Under the pieces are notes generated by a model that was given only the letters and a program-made list of their open reading frames with translations, did not search any database and was not told where the DNA came from. The position numbers were made by a program, and so were the translations under genes. From positions 1 through 64,000 of the forward strand of contig NZ_CAVK010000108.1 of assembly GCF_000382885.1 (NCBI RefSeq): a stretch of 64,000 bases of DNA, read 5' to 3'. Shown here in pieces: positions 35,480 to 43,728 of the stretch. Each line of letters starts with the position of its first letter. The stretch's first letter is position 1. This DNA comes from Sphingobium indicum BiD32 (GTDB lineage: Bacteria; Pseudomonadota; Alphaproteobacteria; Sphingomonadales; Sphingomonadaceae).

Positions 35480-36055
35480 TCATACGCGGGGCACAGCGTC
35501 ATCCCTCAAACTTTCCGACAATTTTGCGCGCGCGCGATAGAGGCGGGTTTCGACCGCCTTTTCGGTCAGGCCGAGTGCAGCGGCGGTATCCGCCTGGCTC
35601 ATCGCCTCGATCGTGCGGAGCAGCAGCACATCCTTCAGCGTCGTGGGCAGCGCGGCGATGGCGGCGTTGATGCGGGCGAGTTCGCGCTGCGATTGCAGCG
35701 CCTGTTCCGGGTCTGACGCGGCGTCGGCGATATCGCCGGCTTCGTCGATGGGGCGGGCAAAGGCGAAGAAGCGCCGCACCGCGCGGCGGCGGCCCCAGTC
35801 GCGGCATTTGTTGAGCGTGATCCGCGCGATCCATGTGCGAAACGGGCGCGCGCCATCATAACGGCCCAACGCGGCAAAGGCGGCAACAAATACCTCCTGC
35901 GTGATGTCGAGCGCTTCGTCGCCATCGCCGACATGGCCGCGCGCCAATCGCCATACGGCATCGCGGTGCCGTCGCATCAACGCGGCATAAGCATCCTGAT
36001 GCCCGGCCAGCGCCAGCGTGGCCAGCGCCCTGTCATCGGGTTCGGCTGCACTCAC
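35480..36055 (-). CDS. ECF RNA polymerase sigma factor, CnrH-like
   Basis: 191 residues. Sigma region 2 is ALMRRHRDAVWRLARGHVGD through DITQEVFVAAFAALGRYDG and FRTWIARITLNKCRD. Region 4 is DVLLLRTIEAMSQADTAAAL plus TEKAVETRLYRARAKL. It is the third gene of a trio whose order matches cnrY-cnrX-cnrH of metal-responsive systems, and it is followed at once by copA and copB. It should recognise the paired promoter elements at 36776-36863 and drive its own operon and copCD, probably in response to copper. Confidence 0.88.
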   Translation of the reverse strand: MSAAEPDDRALATLALAGHQDAYAALMRRHRDAVWRLARGHVGDGDEALDITQEVFVAAFAALGRYDGARPFRTWIARITLNKCRDWGRRRAVRRFFAFARPIDEAGDIADAASDPEQALQSQRELARINAAIAALPTTLKDVLLLRTIEAMSQADTAAALGLTEKAVETRLYRARAKLSESLRDDAVPRV

Positions 36056-36492
36056 CGGGGGGCGGGCTGGGTCAGTGCCTTGACGACGGCCGCGTCAAAC
36101 TGGGCCGCCTGATCGGGGCGCAGCACCGCGCGCATCGCGAAAATATGCTGGAGCGTCTCCTTTTGCAGCGCGCCCATGACATGATGGGTGCGGTCCACGG
36201 CTTGGCCGACCTGCGGGCCATAGCCATGTTCCGCCGCAATCGCCTGCGCCAGCCGGGCATTGTCGGCGCGCATTTCCGCCTCCAGCGCTTCGCGGCGAAT
36301 GGCGAAGGCGGCTTCGAGCGCGTGGATGCGCTGTTCCTGGGCCGCATCGAGCGTCAGCTTCTCATGCAGCAGGGCATGGACTTCACTTTCCACGCGCGGC
36401 GGCGGCGCGATCCACAACCGCGCGCACAGCACCGCCGCCAGTGCAGCGGCGAAGGCGACCAGCGCGACGAGCAGGTAGCGCTTCAGGCTCAT
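36052..36492 (-). CDS. Membrane-anchored periplasmic metal sensor, CnrX-like
   Basis: 146 residues: a short cytoplasmic start, one helix (YLLVALVAFAAALAAVLCARL) and a helical periplasmic domain. EVHALLHEKLTLDAAQEQRI is the CnrX/CpxP-type heavy-metal-resistance signature, and THHVMGALQKETLQHIF supplies further His and Met. In CnrX-type systems the periplasmic domain binds metal and triggers release of the sigma factor from the anti-sigma protein. Both ends overlap the neighbours by four bases, so the three products are coupled. Confidence 0.75.
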   Translation of the reverse strand: MSLKRYLLVALVAFAAALAAVLCARLWIAPPPRVESEVHALLHEKLTLDAAQEQRIHALEAAFAIRREALEAEMRADNARLAQAIAAEHGYGPQVGQAVDRTHHVMGALQKETLQHIFAMRAVLRPDQAAQFDAAVVKALTQPAPR

Positions 36493-36749
36493 TGGCCGAG
36501 CAGGCGCGACGGCGCGTAATCCGACATGCCGATCGGCGTGGAGGCCGCCTGCGCGGGCGCCGACGGCACGATGCTGCCCGCCCAGCCGATGCCGAGCGCC
36601 AGCAATCCGGCTAGCATCAGGCTGCGCCGTGCCATGCCCTGTTCGCGGCGGCAGACAACAGCCTGCATGACCGCGCCGTCCATCTGCTCCAGCCGGGCGT
36701 CGACCGGCATCGCGCGTATCTGCCCCAGCAACTGATCAAGATCACTCAT
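36489..36749 (-). CDS. Putative anti-sigma factor, CnrY-like
   Basis: 86 residues: a cytoplasmic segment of about 45 residues (MSDLDQLLGQIRAMP...), one helix (LMLAGLLALGIGWAGSIV) and about 20 periplasmic residues. There is little obvious sequence similarity to read, but size, single-helix topology and first position before the CnrX-like and ECF genes match CnrY. I infer it holds the sigma factor at the membrane. The ATG at 36749 is chosen because GGAG lies about 10 bases upstream and the mapped promoter-like element fits; an ATG at 36770 is also in frame. Confidence 0.6.
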   Translation of the reverse strand: MSDLDQLLGQIRAMPVDARLEQMDGAVMQAVVCRREQGMARRSLMLAGLLALGIGWAGSIVPSAPAQAASTPIGMSDYAPSRLLGQ

Positions 36750-36775
36750 TTGCACATGCTCCATCCTCATCGCGG

Positions 36776-36805
36776 CATACGCGCGGCGCGCGCCGATCCC
36801 TCATC
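36776..36805 (-). promoter_or_regulatory. ECF-type promoter candidate for the sigma/copAB operon
   Basis: On the minus strand GATGAGG (36805-36799), a 17-base spacer and CGTATG (36781-36776) precede the anti-sigma start by about 27 bases. The -10 CGT is typical of ECF promoters. The same layout occurs in the opposite direction for copC, and the longer match GATGAGGGNTCGG is shared. Confidence 0.65.
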
Positions 36806-36833
36806 CGGCGAGGACAAAAAATCATGCACCTGC

Positions 36834-36863
36834 GATGAGGGGTCGGGCAAGTCCATGCGTAAT
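36834..36863 (+). promoter_or_regulatory. ECF-type promoter candidate for copCD
   Basis: GATGAGG (36834-36840), a 17-base spacer and CGTAAT (36858-36863) lie 31 bases before the copC ATG. It is the mirror partner of the element at 36776-36805, with identical spacing. Together they suggest that one sigma factor drives both divergent copper transcripts. Confidence 0.65.
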
Positions 36864-36894
36864 ATCCCCTAACCACCATCATGGAGAAGTCCGC

Positions 36895-37275
36895 ATGTCC
36901 CGTTTCCTGACCGCCGCCATCGCCCTGTCGATCGCCATCCTGCCCGGTACGGCGCTGGCCCATAGCAAACTCCTGTCGTCCAGCCCCGCCGCCAATGCGA
37001 CCGTGGCCAAGCCGACCAAGCTGACTCTCACTTTTTCCGAGAAGTTCCTGGGGCCGCTTTCGGGCATCGATCTGGTCATGACCGGGATGCCGGGCATGAG
37101 CGATCATGCGCCGATGCCGATCAAGGGGTTCAAAACCGTGGTCGCGCCTGATGGCAAGACGATGATCGTCACCCTGCCCCGCGCGCTCCCTGCTGGCAGC
37201 TATGACCTGAAATGGCATATTGTCGGCGCCGACCAGCACAAGATGGAAGGCGGCTACAGCTTCAAGGTCAAGTAA
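36895..37275 (+). CDS. copC: Copper resistance protein CopC
   Basis: 126 residues. A signal peptide (SRFLTAAIALSIAILPGTALA) is followed at once by HSKLLSSSPAANATV, the mature N-terminal His used as a Cu(II) ligand in this family. The Asp/His partner pair is in GADQHKMEGGYSFKVK. This small periplasmic beta-barrel binds copper and usually works with CopD. GGAGAAG lies before the start. It diverges from the sigma operon. Confidence 0.92.
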   Translation: MSRFLTAAIALSIAILPGTALAHSKLLSSSPAANATVAKPTKLTLTFSEKFLGPLSGIDLVMTGMPGMSDHAPMPIKGFKTVVAPDGKTMIVTLPRALPAGSYDLKWHIVGADQHKMEGGYSFKVK

Positions 37276-37281
37276 GCCGTC

Positions 37282-38133
37282 ATGGATGCGGGGATGCTGC
37301 TACTGGCGCGCTTTGGCCTGATGGCCGACCTGGCCCTGCTCATGGGCCTGCCATTATTCTGGTGGGCGATGGGCATGGCGGGGCAGCGCGCATTGCTGGT
37401 CGCGCTGGCGTTGGGAGGCATGGCGCTGTCGGCGCTGTGGCTGCTGGCCAGCGCGGCGAGCATGACCGGCACCCCGTTACTGCCGCCCGACTGGGCGACG
37501 GCAGAGATTTTGCTGACGATGACGCCGATCGGCCTGGTGCTGGTGGTGCGGGGCGTGGCCTTGCTGGCCGCTCTTGTGCTGGCTGTTGCCGGGCAGGATC
37601 GCTGGGTATTGATCCCGGCCGCCGTCGCCGCTGCAACGATCGCCTGGACCGGCCATGCGGGGGCAACCGAAGACGTCGCCGGGTCTGTTCACCGCGCCGC
37701 CGATGTCGCGCATATCTGGGCGGCTTCGGGGTGGATCGGAGCGCTGGCCGCATTGCTGCACGCGGTAACGGCGCGCCGCCCCAATATTGATCGGGTCGCG
37801 GTGATGCTGGCGAAGTTTTCGCTGCTGGGAACCCTGTTCGTAGCCACTCTGGTCATGACCGGGGTGGTCAACAGCCTGATGATCGTGGGCGTGGCCGACC
37901 TGCCTGCGCTGGTGGGCAGCCGCTATGGCTGGCTGCTGGGCGCGAAGCTGGCTGTGTTCGGCGCGATGCTGGGGCTGGCGGCGCTCAATCGCTGGCGGCT
38001 GACCCCGGCGCTGGAGCGGGGTGCTGAAGGCGCGATCGCCGCGCTGCGTCTCTCACTGTTGCTGGAGACGGGCGCGGCGATCGGCATTTTGGTGCTGGTG
38101 GCCTGGTTGGGGACGCTGGATCCCCTCGCCTGA
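37282..38133 (+). CDS. copD: Copper resistance membrane protein CopD
   Basis: 283 residues, inner membrane, about eight helices. Family segments are TIAWTGHAGATEDVAGSVHRAADVAHIWAASGWIGALAAL, with the conserved His residues, and SLLGTLFVATLVMTGVVNSL. It is proposed to move copper across the inner membrane with CopC. It begins 6 bases after the copC stop and is the last gene of this transcript; a convergent bicupin gene ends 4 bases beyond it. Confidence 0.88.
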   Translation: MDAGMLLLARFGLMADLALLMGLPLFWWAMGMAGQRALLVALALGGMALSALWLLASAASMTGTPLLPPDWATAEILLTMTPIGLVLVVRGVALLAALVLAVAGQDRWVLIPAAVAAATIAWTGHAGATEDVAGSVHRAADVAHIWAASGWIGALAALLHAVTARRPNIDRVAVMLAKFSLLGTLFVATLVMTGVVNSLMIVGVADLPALVGSRYGWLLGAKLAVFGAMLGLAALNRWRLTPALERGAEGAIAALRLSLLLETGAAIGILVLVAWLGTLDPLA

Positions 38134-38137
38134 GCCG

Positions 38138-38857
38138 TCACGCCGGACGATAGATGGCATACACCTTCTTGACGTGGACCTGGCTGTCCCAGCTGCATGA
38201 TGCGCCCTGTTCGACCAGGAAGATATCGCCCTTGCCGAACGTCCCTTGCGCCCCCGCGCCATCGACGAAGGTGACGCTGCCATCGAGCAGATACATCAGC
38301 TCATAATGGCGATAGGCCATCGAACGGCGGTGATAGGGGGTTGAATCCCAGGTGCCGCAGACAAATTCGCCATCGGCCGAGCGATAGTCGGTGAAGTTGC
38401 GGCAGGACGGGGTCGGCCCGACCAGCAGTTCGGCAAGCGGCGCGCCCGACGGTTCGAGCGGAGCCTTGGTGTCGATCGGGATGATCGCGCCATCGGCCAC
38501 GGAGCCGCCGGTGCGGCGCACGAAGAGAAGGCGGCTGTCGGCTGCCGCTATCCAGTCGAAGCCTGCGCCTTCGCACAGGACAACGCTGTCGCCTTCATTC
38601 AGCGTGCGCTGGTCAATCTGGACGCTGCCGGATTCGACGATGACAAATTCGTCGGCGGGCAGGACCGCGACCGATCCGCTGCCCTGCGGCGGGGCGATCA
38701 ACCCGATCGTCACCGGACCTTCGGGCTGGGGCAGCAACGCGCGGGCGGACAGGAAGGCGTCGCCCTCCCCCGCCGCCACCGTCACACCCGCCGCCCAGGC
38801 GCGCAGATCGACAAAGGAGCGCGTCACCCCCTGCGCCATTGTTGCCACACTCGTCAT
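38138..38857 (-). CDS. Bicupin protein (DUF861/Cupin_3-like)
   Basis: 239 residues with two cupin halves. The second half is clear: YRHYELMYLLDGSVTFVDGAGAQGTFGKGDIFLVEQGASCSWDSQ, the Cupin_3 pattern seen in EutQ and ureidoglycine-type enzymes. The first half (PADEFVIVESGSVQIDQRTL, then DSVVLCEGAGFDWIA) is more diverged. Few of the usual His metal ligands are kept, so it may bind a small molecule without catalysis. The ATG at 38857 follows a strong GGAGGGAGG. The substrate is unknown. Confidence 0.65.
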   Translation of the reverse strand: MTSVATMAQGVTRSFVDLRAWAAGVTVAAGEGDAFLSARALLPQPEGPVTIGLIAPPQGSGSVAVLPADEFVIVESGSVQIDQRTLNEGDSVVLCEGAGFDWIAAADSRLLFVRRTGGSVADGAIIPIDTKAPLEPSGAPLAELLVGPTPSCRNFTDYRSADGEFVCGTWDSTPYHRRSMAYRHYELMYLLDGSVTFVDGAGAQGTFGKGDIFLVEQGASCSWDSQVHVKKVYAIYRPA

Positions 38858-38951
38858 GCCTCCCTCCACCTGTCAATGAAGACCATGGCTTACCCCGCAT
38901 GGCGCGACAGGATCGGCCGAGGAGGGATCGGCCGACCGCAGCGCCTGCCGT

Positions 38952-41093
38952 TCAGAAGCCGAAGCGCAGGCCAATGCTGCCGCTCAGCTGTGCGTCCTCG
39001 CCCCCGCCGATCCGGGCATGGCTGGAAAGGCTGAGCAGCGCCGATCCACCCAGCCCGATGTCGAGATCCAGCCCGACACGACCCCAGTTGCGATCAACCG
39101 CCGGCGAAGCCAGCACAAAACCGCCCGCGCCAATGATCGTGCCGGTCAGGGCAGCTCGATCCTGATCGAGCCGGTGAACCCATTCACCCGACGCCTGGAG
39201 CGACATGCTCGTCCCGATCGGCATCGCCGTCACCGCGCCAAGCCGGACTTCGTCAAAGCCCGCTTCCGACCGGTTGAGCTGGACCGGGAAGCCGCCGCCG
39301 GTTTCGGTATAGCCGTCGATGCTGACCCGGCCATGGGTATAGGCGGCATAGGAGGACAGGCTGACCACGCCGAATTTTGCCATGTCGCGCCAGTCGATCC
39401 GCCCGCGCACTGCCCAGCTGCGCGCGTCGGTTTCGCCCCGCGACTGGTCGGTCGCAGTGCCATTGCGATAGGCGCGGTCGATGCGCAGGTTCCAGTCGGC
39501 ATAATAGCCGGTCAGGCTGAGAAGGACGGGCGTGTCGGGGATGCGCGCGTCAATTTCACCGACCAGATGATAGCCATCGCCCTTGAACCGGCCACCCAAT
39601 GACAAATCCTGATCCGCGCCACCCAGCCCGCCACCAAGGCCGATCCGCACGGCAGCACCCAGATCATGGCACAGGCCGACCTCGCCCAGCCAGGCGTTGC
39701 GATCCTGCCGCCCATGGGCGAAGTCCCCGGTGGCCCAGACGCAACCGCGCCCGGTCCGGGTAAAATCCGTCAACGGGCGGTGATGGGCACCGAACAAGGT
39801 CAGGCTGGCCGCGTTGAGGATGGTGTTGAGACCGACACCGCCGTCCGACACGGTGGCGAGGAAATCGACCAGACCGATAACGCCGGTGCCGGGGGTCGGC
39901 GTGGGCGTGGGCGTAGGCGTAGGCGTAGGCGTAGGCGTTGGCGTTGGCGTTGGCGTTGGGGTTGGCGCAGGTGTGGCCGCCGCGACGCGGGCAATATATT
40001 CCTGCGTCTTGCCGTTGATCTGGCCGGTGCCGATGATGGTCCGGCCATCGTCGCTGATCGCGACCGCGTCGGTGAAGCTGTCGGAACCGACCGAAACGCC
40101 CGCGCTGGTGAGCCAGGCGACAACCGTCTGGATGCCAGTGGTCGATGTCCAGCGCATCGCCAGCGTATCCTGAATGGAGGGCACCACGGTCGATGGACGG
40201 GTGGCCGAACCCACAATCACGCTGCCATCGGCATTGACCGCATAGGCGCGACTGTCCGTCCCGCCTTCCAGCAGGCCCAGCGACACCATGCCGCCGCTGC
40301 TGTTGTTCCAGCGGAATGCCTGTGCCCGGTCATTGCTGCCCGCCGAAAAGCCGACAATGGTGCCGCCATCGGCCGACACATCGGTTGCGCGGCTATAGGC
40401 ACCTGCATCGGCAGATTGCGAGGCAAGGACGCCCAGCCCCTGCATCCCCCCGCTGGCGGTCCAGGCAAAGGCTTCGTTGGTGCGGGCCGAAGTGCCGCCA
40501 TAGCCGATGATGACGCCGCCATCGCGGCTTGCGCGCTGGGCGATGGAATAGGCAAAGGATCCACCGTGCAGATCCTGCGCCGCGCCCTTGTCGACCCAGC
40601 GCACGGCATGGGTTGTACCATTATCGATCGTGCTGCTGCCCACCGCGACCTGGCCATTGCCCGATACGCCAAAGGCCACGCTGTTCTGGACCGAGGCGCT
40701 GGTCGCCAAATGGCCCAGTTCGGTCAGCGCCGTCCCTTCCCATATGATCGCGCTGCCGCGTGTGGCCGACCCGGTCTGCGACACGCCCACGATCACGCGA
40801 CCATCGTCAGACACCCCGTTGGCCAGGACATAGGCGTGCCCCGACAGGCCGTTGAGCCGTTCATAGCCGCTGGCCGTAATACGATAGGCTTCGTGGTTGG
40901 TCGCATCCCGGCGGACCACGCCTGCAATGGTCGTGCCGTCGCCCGACAGGTCGCGAAAAGCCGCGCCGATATTGGGTGTGGGCAGGGCTGGTATCGCCTC
41001 ATGCCCGGTTACGCCCGCACTTTGCGCCAGCGCGGGCGCGGCGGCCGCACCGATCGCGACCATCATGCCGACACCCAAAATCTGCTTCTTCAT
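38952..41093 (-). CDS. Autotransporter with HAF-repeat passenger and Thr-Pro linker
   Basis: 713 residues. A signal peptide (KKQILGVGMMVAIGAAAAPA) leads a passenger (~30-375) built of HAF-type repeats, each about 45-50 residues with patterns such as GVSDDGRVIVGVS, GVSGNGQVAVGSS, DVSADGGTIVGFS and AISDDGRTIIGTG. A linker of about 12 TP pairs follows (~378-402). The C-terminal autotransporter beta-barrel (~430-713) ends in SIGLRFGF. It should be displayed on the cell surface. HAF repeats resemble beta-propeller blades. The ligand is unknown. It has its own 121-base upstream region. Confidence 0.82.
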   Translation of the reverse strand: MKKQILGVGMMVAIGAAAAPALAQSAGVTGHEAIPALPTPNIGAAFRDLSGDGTTIAGVVRRDATNHEAYRITASGYERLNGLSGHAYVLANGVSDDGRVIVGVSQTGSATRGSAIIWEGTALTELGHLATSASVQNSVAFGVSGNGQVAVGSSTIDNGTTHAVRWVDKGAAQDLHGGSFAYSIAQRASRDGGVIIGYGGTSARTNEAFAWTASGGMQGLGVLASQSADAGAYSRATDVSADGGTIVGFSAGSNDRAQAFRWNNSSGGMVSLGLLEGGTDSRAYAVNADGSVIVGSATRPSTVVPSIQDTLAMRWTSTTGIQTVVAWLTSAGVSVGSDSFTDAVAISDDGRTIIGTGQINGKTQEYIARVAAATPAPTPTPTPTPTPTPTPTPTPTPTPTPGTGVIGLVDFLATVSDGGVGLNTILNAASLTLFGAHHRPLTDFTRTGRGCVWATGDFAHGRQDRNAWLGEVGLCHDLGAAVRIGLGGGLGGADQDLSLGGRFKGDGYHLVGEIDARIPDTPVLLSLTGYYADWNLRIDRAYRNGTATDQSRGETDARSWAVRGRIDWRDMAKFGVVSLSSYAAYTHGRVSIDGYTETGGGFPVQLNRSEAGFDEVRLGAVTAMPIGTSMSLQASGEWVHRLDQDRAALTGTIIGAGGFVLASPAVDRNWGRVGLDLDIGLGGSALLSLSSHARIGGGEDAQLSGSIGLRFGF
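39898..39969. repeat. Hexanucleotide tandem repeat coding the Thr-Pro linker
   Basis: Twelve GGCGTN-type hexamers lie in a row (plus-strand reading), grouped as two ending in G, four in A, four in T, then two diverged units. The blocks of identical variants suggest expansion by local duplication. Changes in copy number would stay in frame and alter linker length. Confidence 0.85.
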
Positions 41094-41214
41094 GTTTCAC
41101 CCCCACAGCGTAACGATTGGATCGAGGGGCGAAATAGATGTTCGGGCACGCGGAAGGCACGTGACAAAGCCTGTCAGGGTCTAGCTAACGCCATTTGTCA
41201 TTGTCGCCAGCAGG

Positions 41215-43728
41215 TTACAACTGGCGCAGCGCGGTCGCGGGACGCACCGAGAGCAGCGGGATCGATCCGGCAAGGCCAATGCCCAGCGTCAGCAGCGCGC
41301 CGCCGCCCAGCGTTGCCAGCACGACCAGCCAGTCGGGTGACCAGTGGAACTCGAAGATCTGGACGATCACGAACCAGGCCGCGCCGGACCCCAGCGCCAG
41401 CGCGACGAGCGCCAGCATCGTGGCGAGCAGGCCATATTCGAGCGCCTGCCCGCCCAATAATTGCGCGCGGGTCGCGCCCAGCGTTTTCAGGATCACACTG
41501 TCATAGCTGCGCGCCTGACGCGACGCGGCGATGGCACCGACCAGCACGGCTATGCCCGCCAGAATCGCGACCGAGGCGGCGGCAACGATGGCGGCGGACA
41601 TTTGCGTCATGATCGCGCCGACCTGTGCAATGACTTCACCGACCGCGATCACGGACACGCCGGGAAAGGCGGTGAGCAGGTCGCGGGTGACCGCGCTGTC
41701 GTGGCGCGTATCCATGGTGATGGTCGCGGCCAGGCTGTGCGGCGCGGCGGAAACGATGCCGGGGGAAAAGACGAGGATATAGTTGAAGCCCATCGTATCC
41801 CAGTTGATCTTGCGCAGGGAGGCGATGCGTGCGGTGATTTCGCGCCCCAGCAGGCTGACGGTCAATGTATCGCCAACGCCAATACCCAGCAGCTTGGCGG
41901 CCTCTGCATCAAAGGAGACGAGCGGTGGTCCGGCATAATCGGGTGCCCACCATTCCCCCGCGACCAGATCACTGCCCTGCGGCAGGGTCGCGCTGTAGGT
42001 GACGCCACGCTCGCCGCGCAGGAACCAGGCACCTTCGGGCAGTTCGGCCAGGTCGGCAACGCGCTGATTGCCATAAGCGACTATCGTGCCGCGCAGGGAA
42101 GGAACGATGTTGAACTGCGCGTCCGGAGCTTGTTTGCGCACGACGGCCTGGAAGCGGTCGGCCTGTGCCGACGGGATATCCAGCACGAACTGCGCCGGGG
42201 CGGTCTTGGGCACGACATTGCGGATTTCACTGTCGAGGCTGGTCTGGATGCCCGCCAGCGTCACGAACAAGGTCAGCGCCAGGCCGAGCGCGACGATCAG
42301 CGCGGCGGTTTGCGCGCCGGGACGGTGGAGATTGGCCAGCGCCAGGCGCAGCAGGGGCCGACGCGGGCGCGGCGCGCGCTGGGCGATCTGGCGCACGCCC
42401 CAGCCAATGCCGAGCAGGAGCAGCAGGACCGCAGCAGTCGCACCCAGCACCGCGGCGGAGAAGAGCGGTTCCCGCGCCGTGCCGAGCGCCAGTGCCACGA
42501 GCAACGCGCCCGCCGCCGCCATGGCAAGGATGCTGCGCCGGTCGATGCCGTGGCGCGGATCGACCACGCCGCGAAAGATCAAGGCGGCAGGCTGGGTCCG
42601 AGCGCGGGCGAGCGGCGGCAGGGTGAAGAGGAAGGCGATCAGCAGGCCATAGGCGGCGCTGGTGACGAGCGGCAGCGGGTGAAGCCGGAAGCCGGGGCTG
42701 ACCGGAAGCACATCACCGGCCAGCGCGACGATCGCAGGGGGCAGAAGCCCCCCGACGAAAAGCCCGCAGGCGATGCCGAGCAGCGCGATACAGCCAATCT
42801 GGAGCAGGTAGATGCGCGCAATGTCGCTGGACGTCGCGCCCAGCACTTTGAACGTCGCAATGCCGGGGCGTTTCAATGCGAGATAGGAGGCGACGCCGTT
42901 GCTGACGCCGATGCCCGCGATCACCAGCGCGGCAAGGCCGATGAGCGAGAGAAACTGCCCCATGCGGATGATGAAGCGGCTGGCCCCCGGCGCGGCGTCA
43001 TCACGGTCCTTATATTCCCAACCGGCCGACGGATATTGTTTTTCCAGATCGTCCCGAACCGCCTTTGCATCGGTCCCGGCCGGCAGGCGCAGGCGATATT
43101 TGCTGTTATAGAGGCTGCCGGGCTGGATCAGGCCGGTGCGACGCAATCCGTCGAGCGAGATGATGGCGACCGGGCCAAGCGTGAAGCCCTCGCCCAGCCG
43201 ATCGGGTTCGTCGGCGATGATCGCGGCGATGGTGAAGGTCCCGGTGCCATAGATCAGCCGGTCGCCGGGTTTGACAGTCAGCCGGTCAGCGAGTGCGGGA
43301 CCGACCAGGATATGGTCGGGTGCCAGTGGCGCGCGATAAGTTCCGCCTTGCAGGGTCAATGTGCCATAAAGCGGATAGGCGCTGTCCACGCCCTTGAGTT
43401 CTGTCAGCACGGCGGGCGCATCGGGCCGCTCACCCCGCGCCATGGCGCGCAGGCGGATTGTCTCGCTCAATGTGCCGAAACGGCGGAACGCGGCTTTCTC
43501 GCCCTCCCCTGCTTCGCGCTGGGTCATCGCGATTTCCACGTCGCCGCCCAGCAATCCCTGCCCGCGCTGGCTCAGTTCCTGCGTGATGGCAGAGGTCAGG
43601 CTGCCGATCGCGGCCAGCGTGGCGACGCCCAGGAACAGGCAGAGGAACAGCAGCCGCAATCCCCGGAACCGGCCAAGCAGATCACGCCGGGCGATGCGCC
43701 AGCTTGTCGCCCAATTGAGCGCGCTCAT
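41215..43728 (-). CDS. ABC transporter permease, YbbP-like with two FtsX domains
   Basis: 837 residues. An N-terminal helix (GLRLLFLCLFLGVATLAAIG) and a large periplasmic MacB-like domain (ELSQRGQGLLGGDVEIAMTQ) come first. The first FtsX bundle is near residues 265-420 with further helices to about 500. A second periplasmic domain and the last FtsX bundle (~690-837) end in SVRPATALRQL. The layout matches E. coli YbbP. With the ATPase encoded next (ATGA overlap) it probably extracts or exports a lipid or hydrophobic molecule; its real substrate is not established. Confidence 0.85.
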   Translation of the reverse strand: MSALNWATSWRIARRDLLGRFRGLRLLFLCLFLGVATLAAIGSLTSAITQELSQRGQGLLGGDVEIAMTQREAGEGEKAAFRRFGTLSETIRLRAMARGERPDAPAVLTELKGVDSAYPLYGTLTLQGGTYRAPLAPDHILVGPALADRLTVKPGDRLIYGTGTFTIAAIIADEPDRLGEGFTLGPVAIISLDGLRRTGLIQPGSLYNSKYRLRLPAGTDAKAVRDDLEKQYPSAGWEYKDRDDAAPGASRFIIRMGQFLSLIGLAALVIAGIGVSNGVASYLALKRPGIATFKVLGATSSDIARIYLLQIGCIALLGIACGLFVGGLLPPAIVALAGDVLPVSPGFRLHPLPLVTSAAYGLLIAFLFTLPPLARARTQPAALIFRGVVDPRHGIDRRSILAMAAAGALLVALALGTAREPLFSAAVLGATAAVLLLLLGIGWGVRQIAQRAPRPRRPLLRLALANLHRPGAQTAALIVALGLALTLFVTLAGIQTSLDSEIRNVVPKTAPAQFVLDIPSAQADRFQAVVRKQAPDAQFNIVPSLRGTIVAYGNQRVADLAELPEGAWFLRGERGVTYSATLPQGSDLVAGEWWAPDYAGPPLVSFDAEAAKLLGIGVGDTLTVSLLGREITARIASLRKINWDTMGFNYILVFSPGIVSAAPHSLAATITMDTRHDSAVTRDLLTAFPGVSVIAVGEVIAQVGAIMTQMSAAIVAAASVAILAGIAVLVGAIAASRQARSYDSVILKTLGATRAQLLGGQALEYGLLATMLALVALALGSGAAWFVIVQIFEFHWSPDWLVVLATLGGGALLTLGIGLAGSIPLLSVRPATALRQL

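Noticed and set aside
33686-35716. 676-codon plus-strand open frame opposite copA
   Set aside because: It is antisense to a protein with all multicopper oxidase ligands and shows no domain of its own.
39898-39969. CRISPR-like array
   Set aside because: The units are contiguous hexamers without spacers and encode Thr-Pro pairs in frame.
39666-41612. 648-codon plus-strand open frame opposite the autotransporter
   Set aside because: Arg-rich composition with a GRGRRRRRRR-like stretch from the hexamer repeat; spans two real genes and the gap between them.
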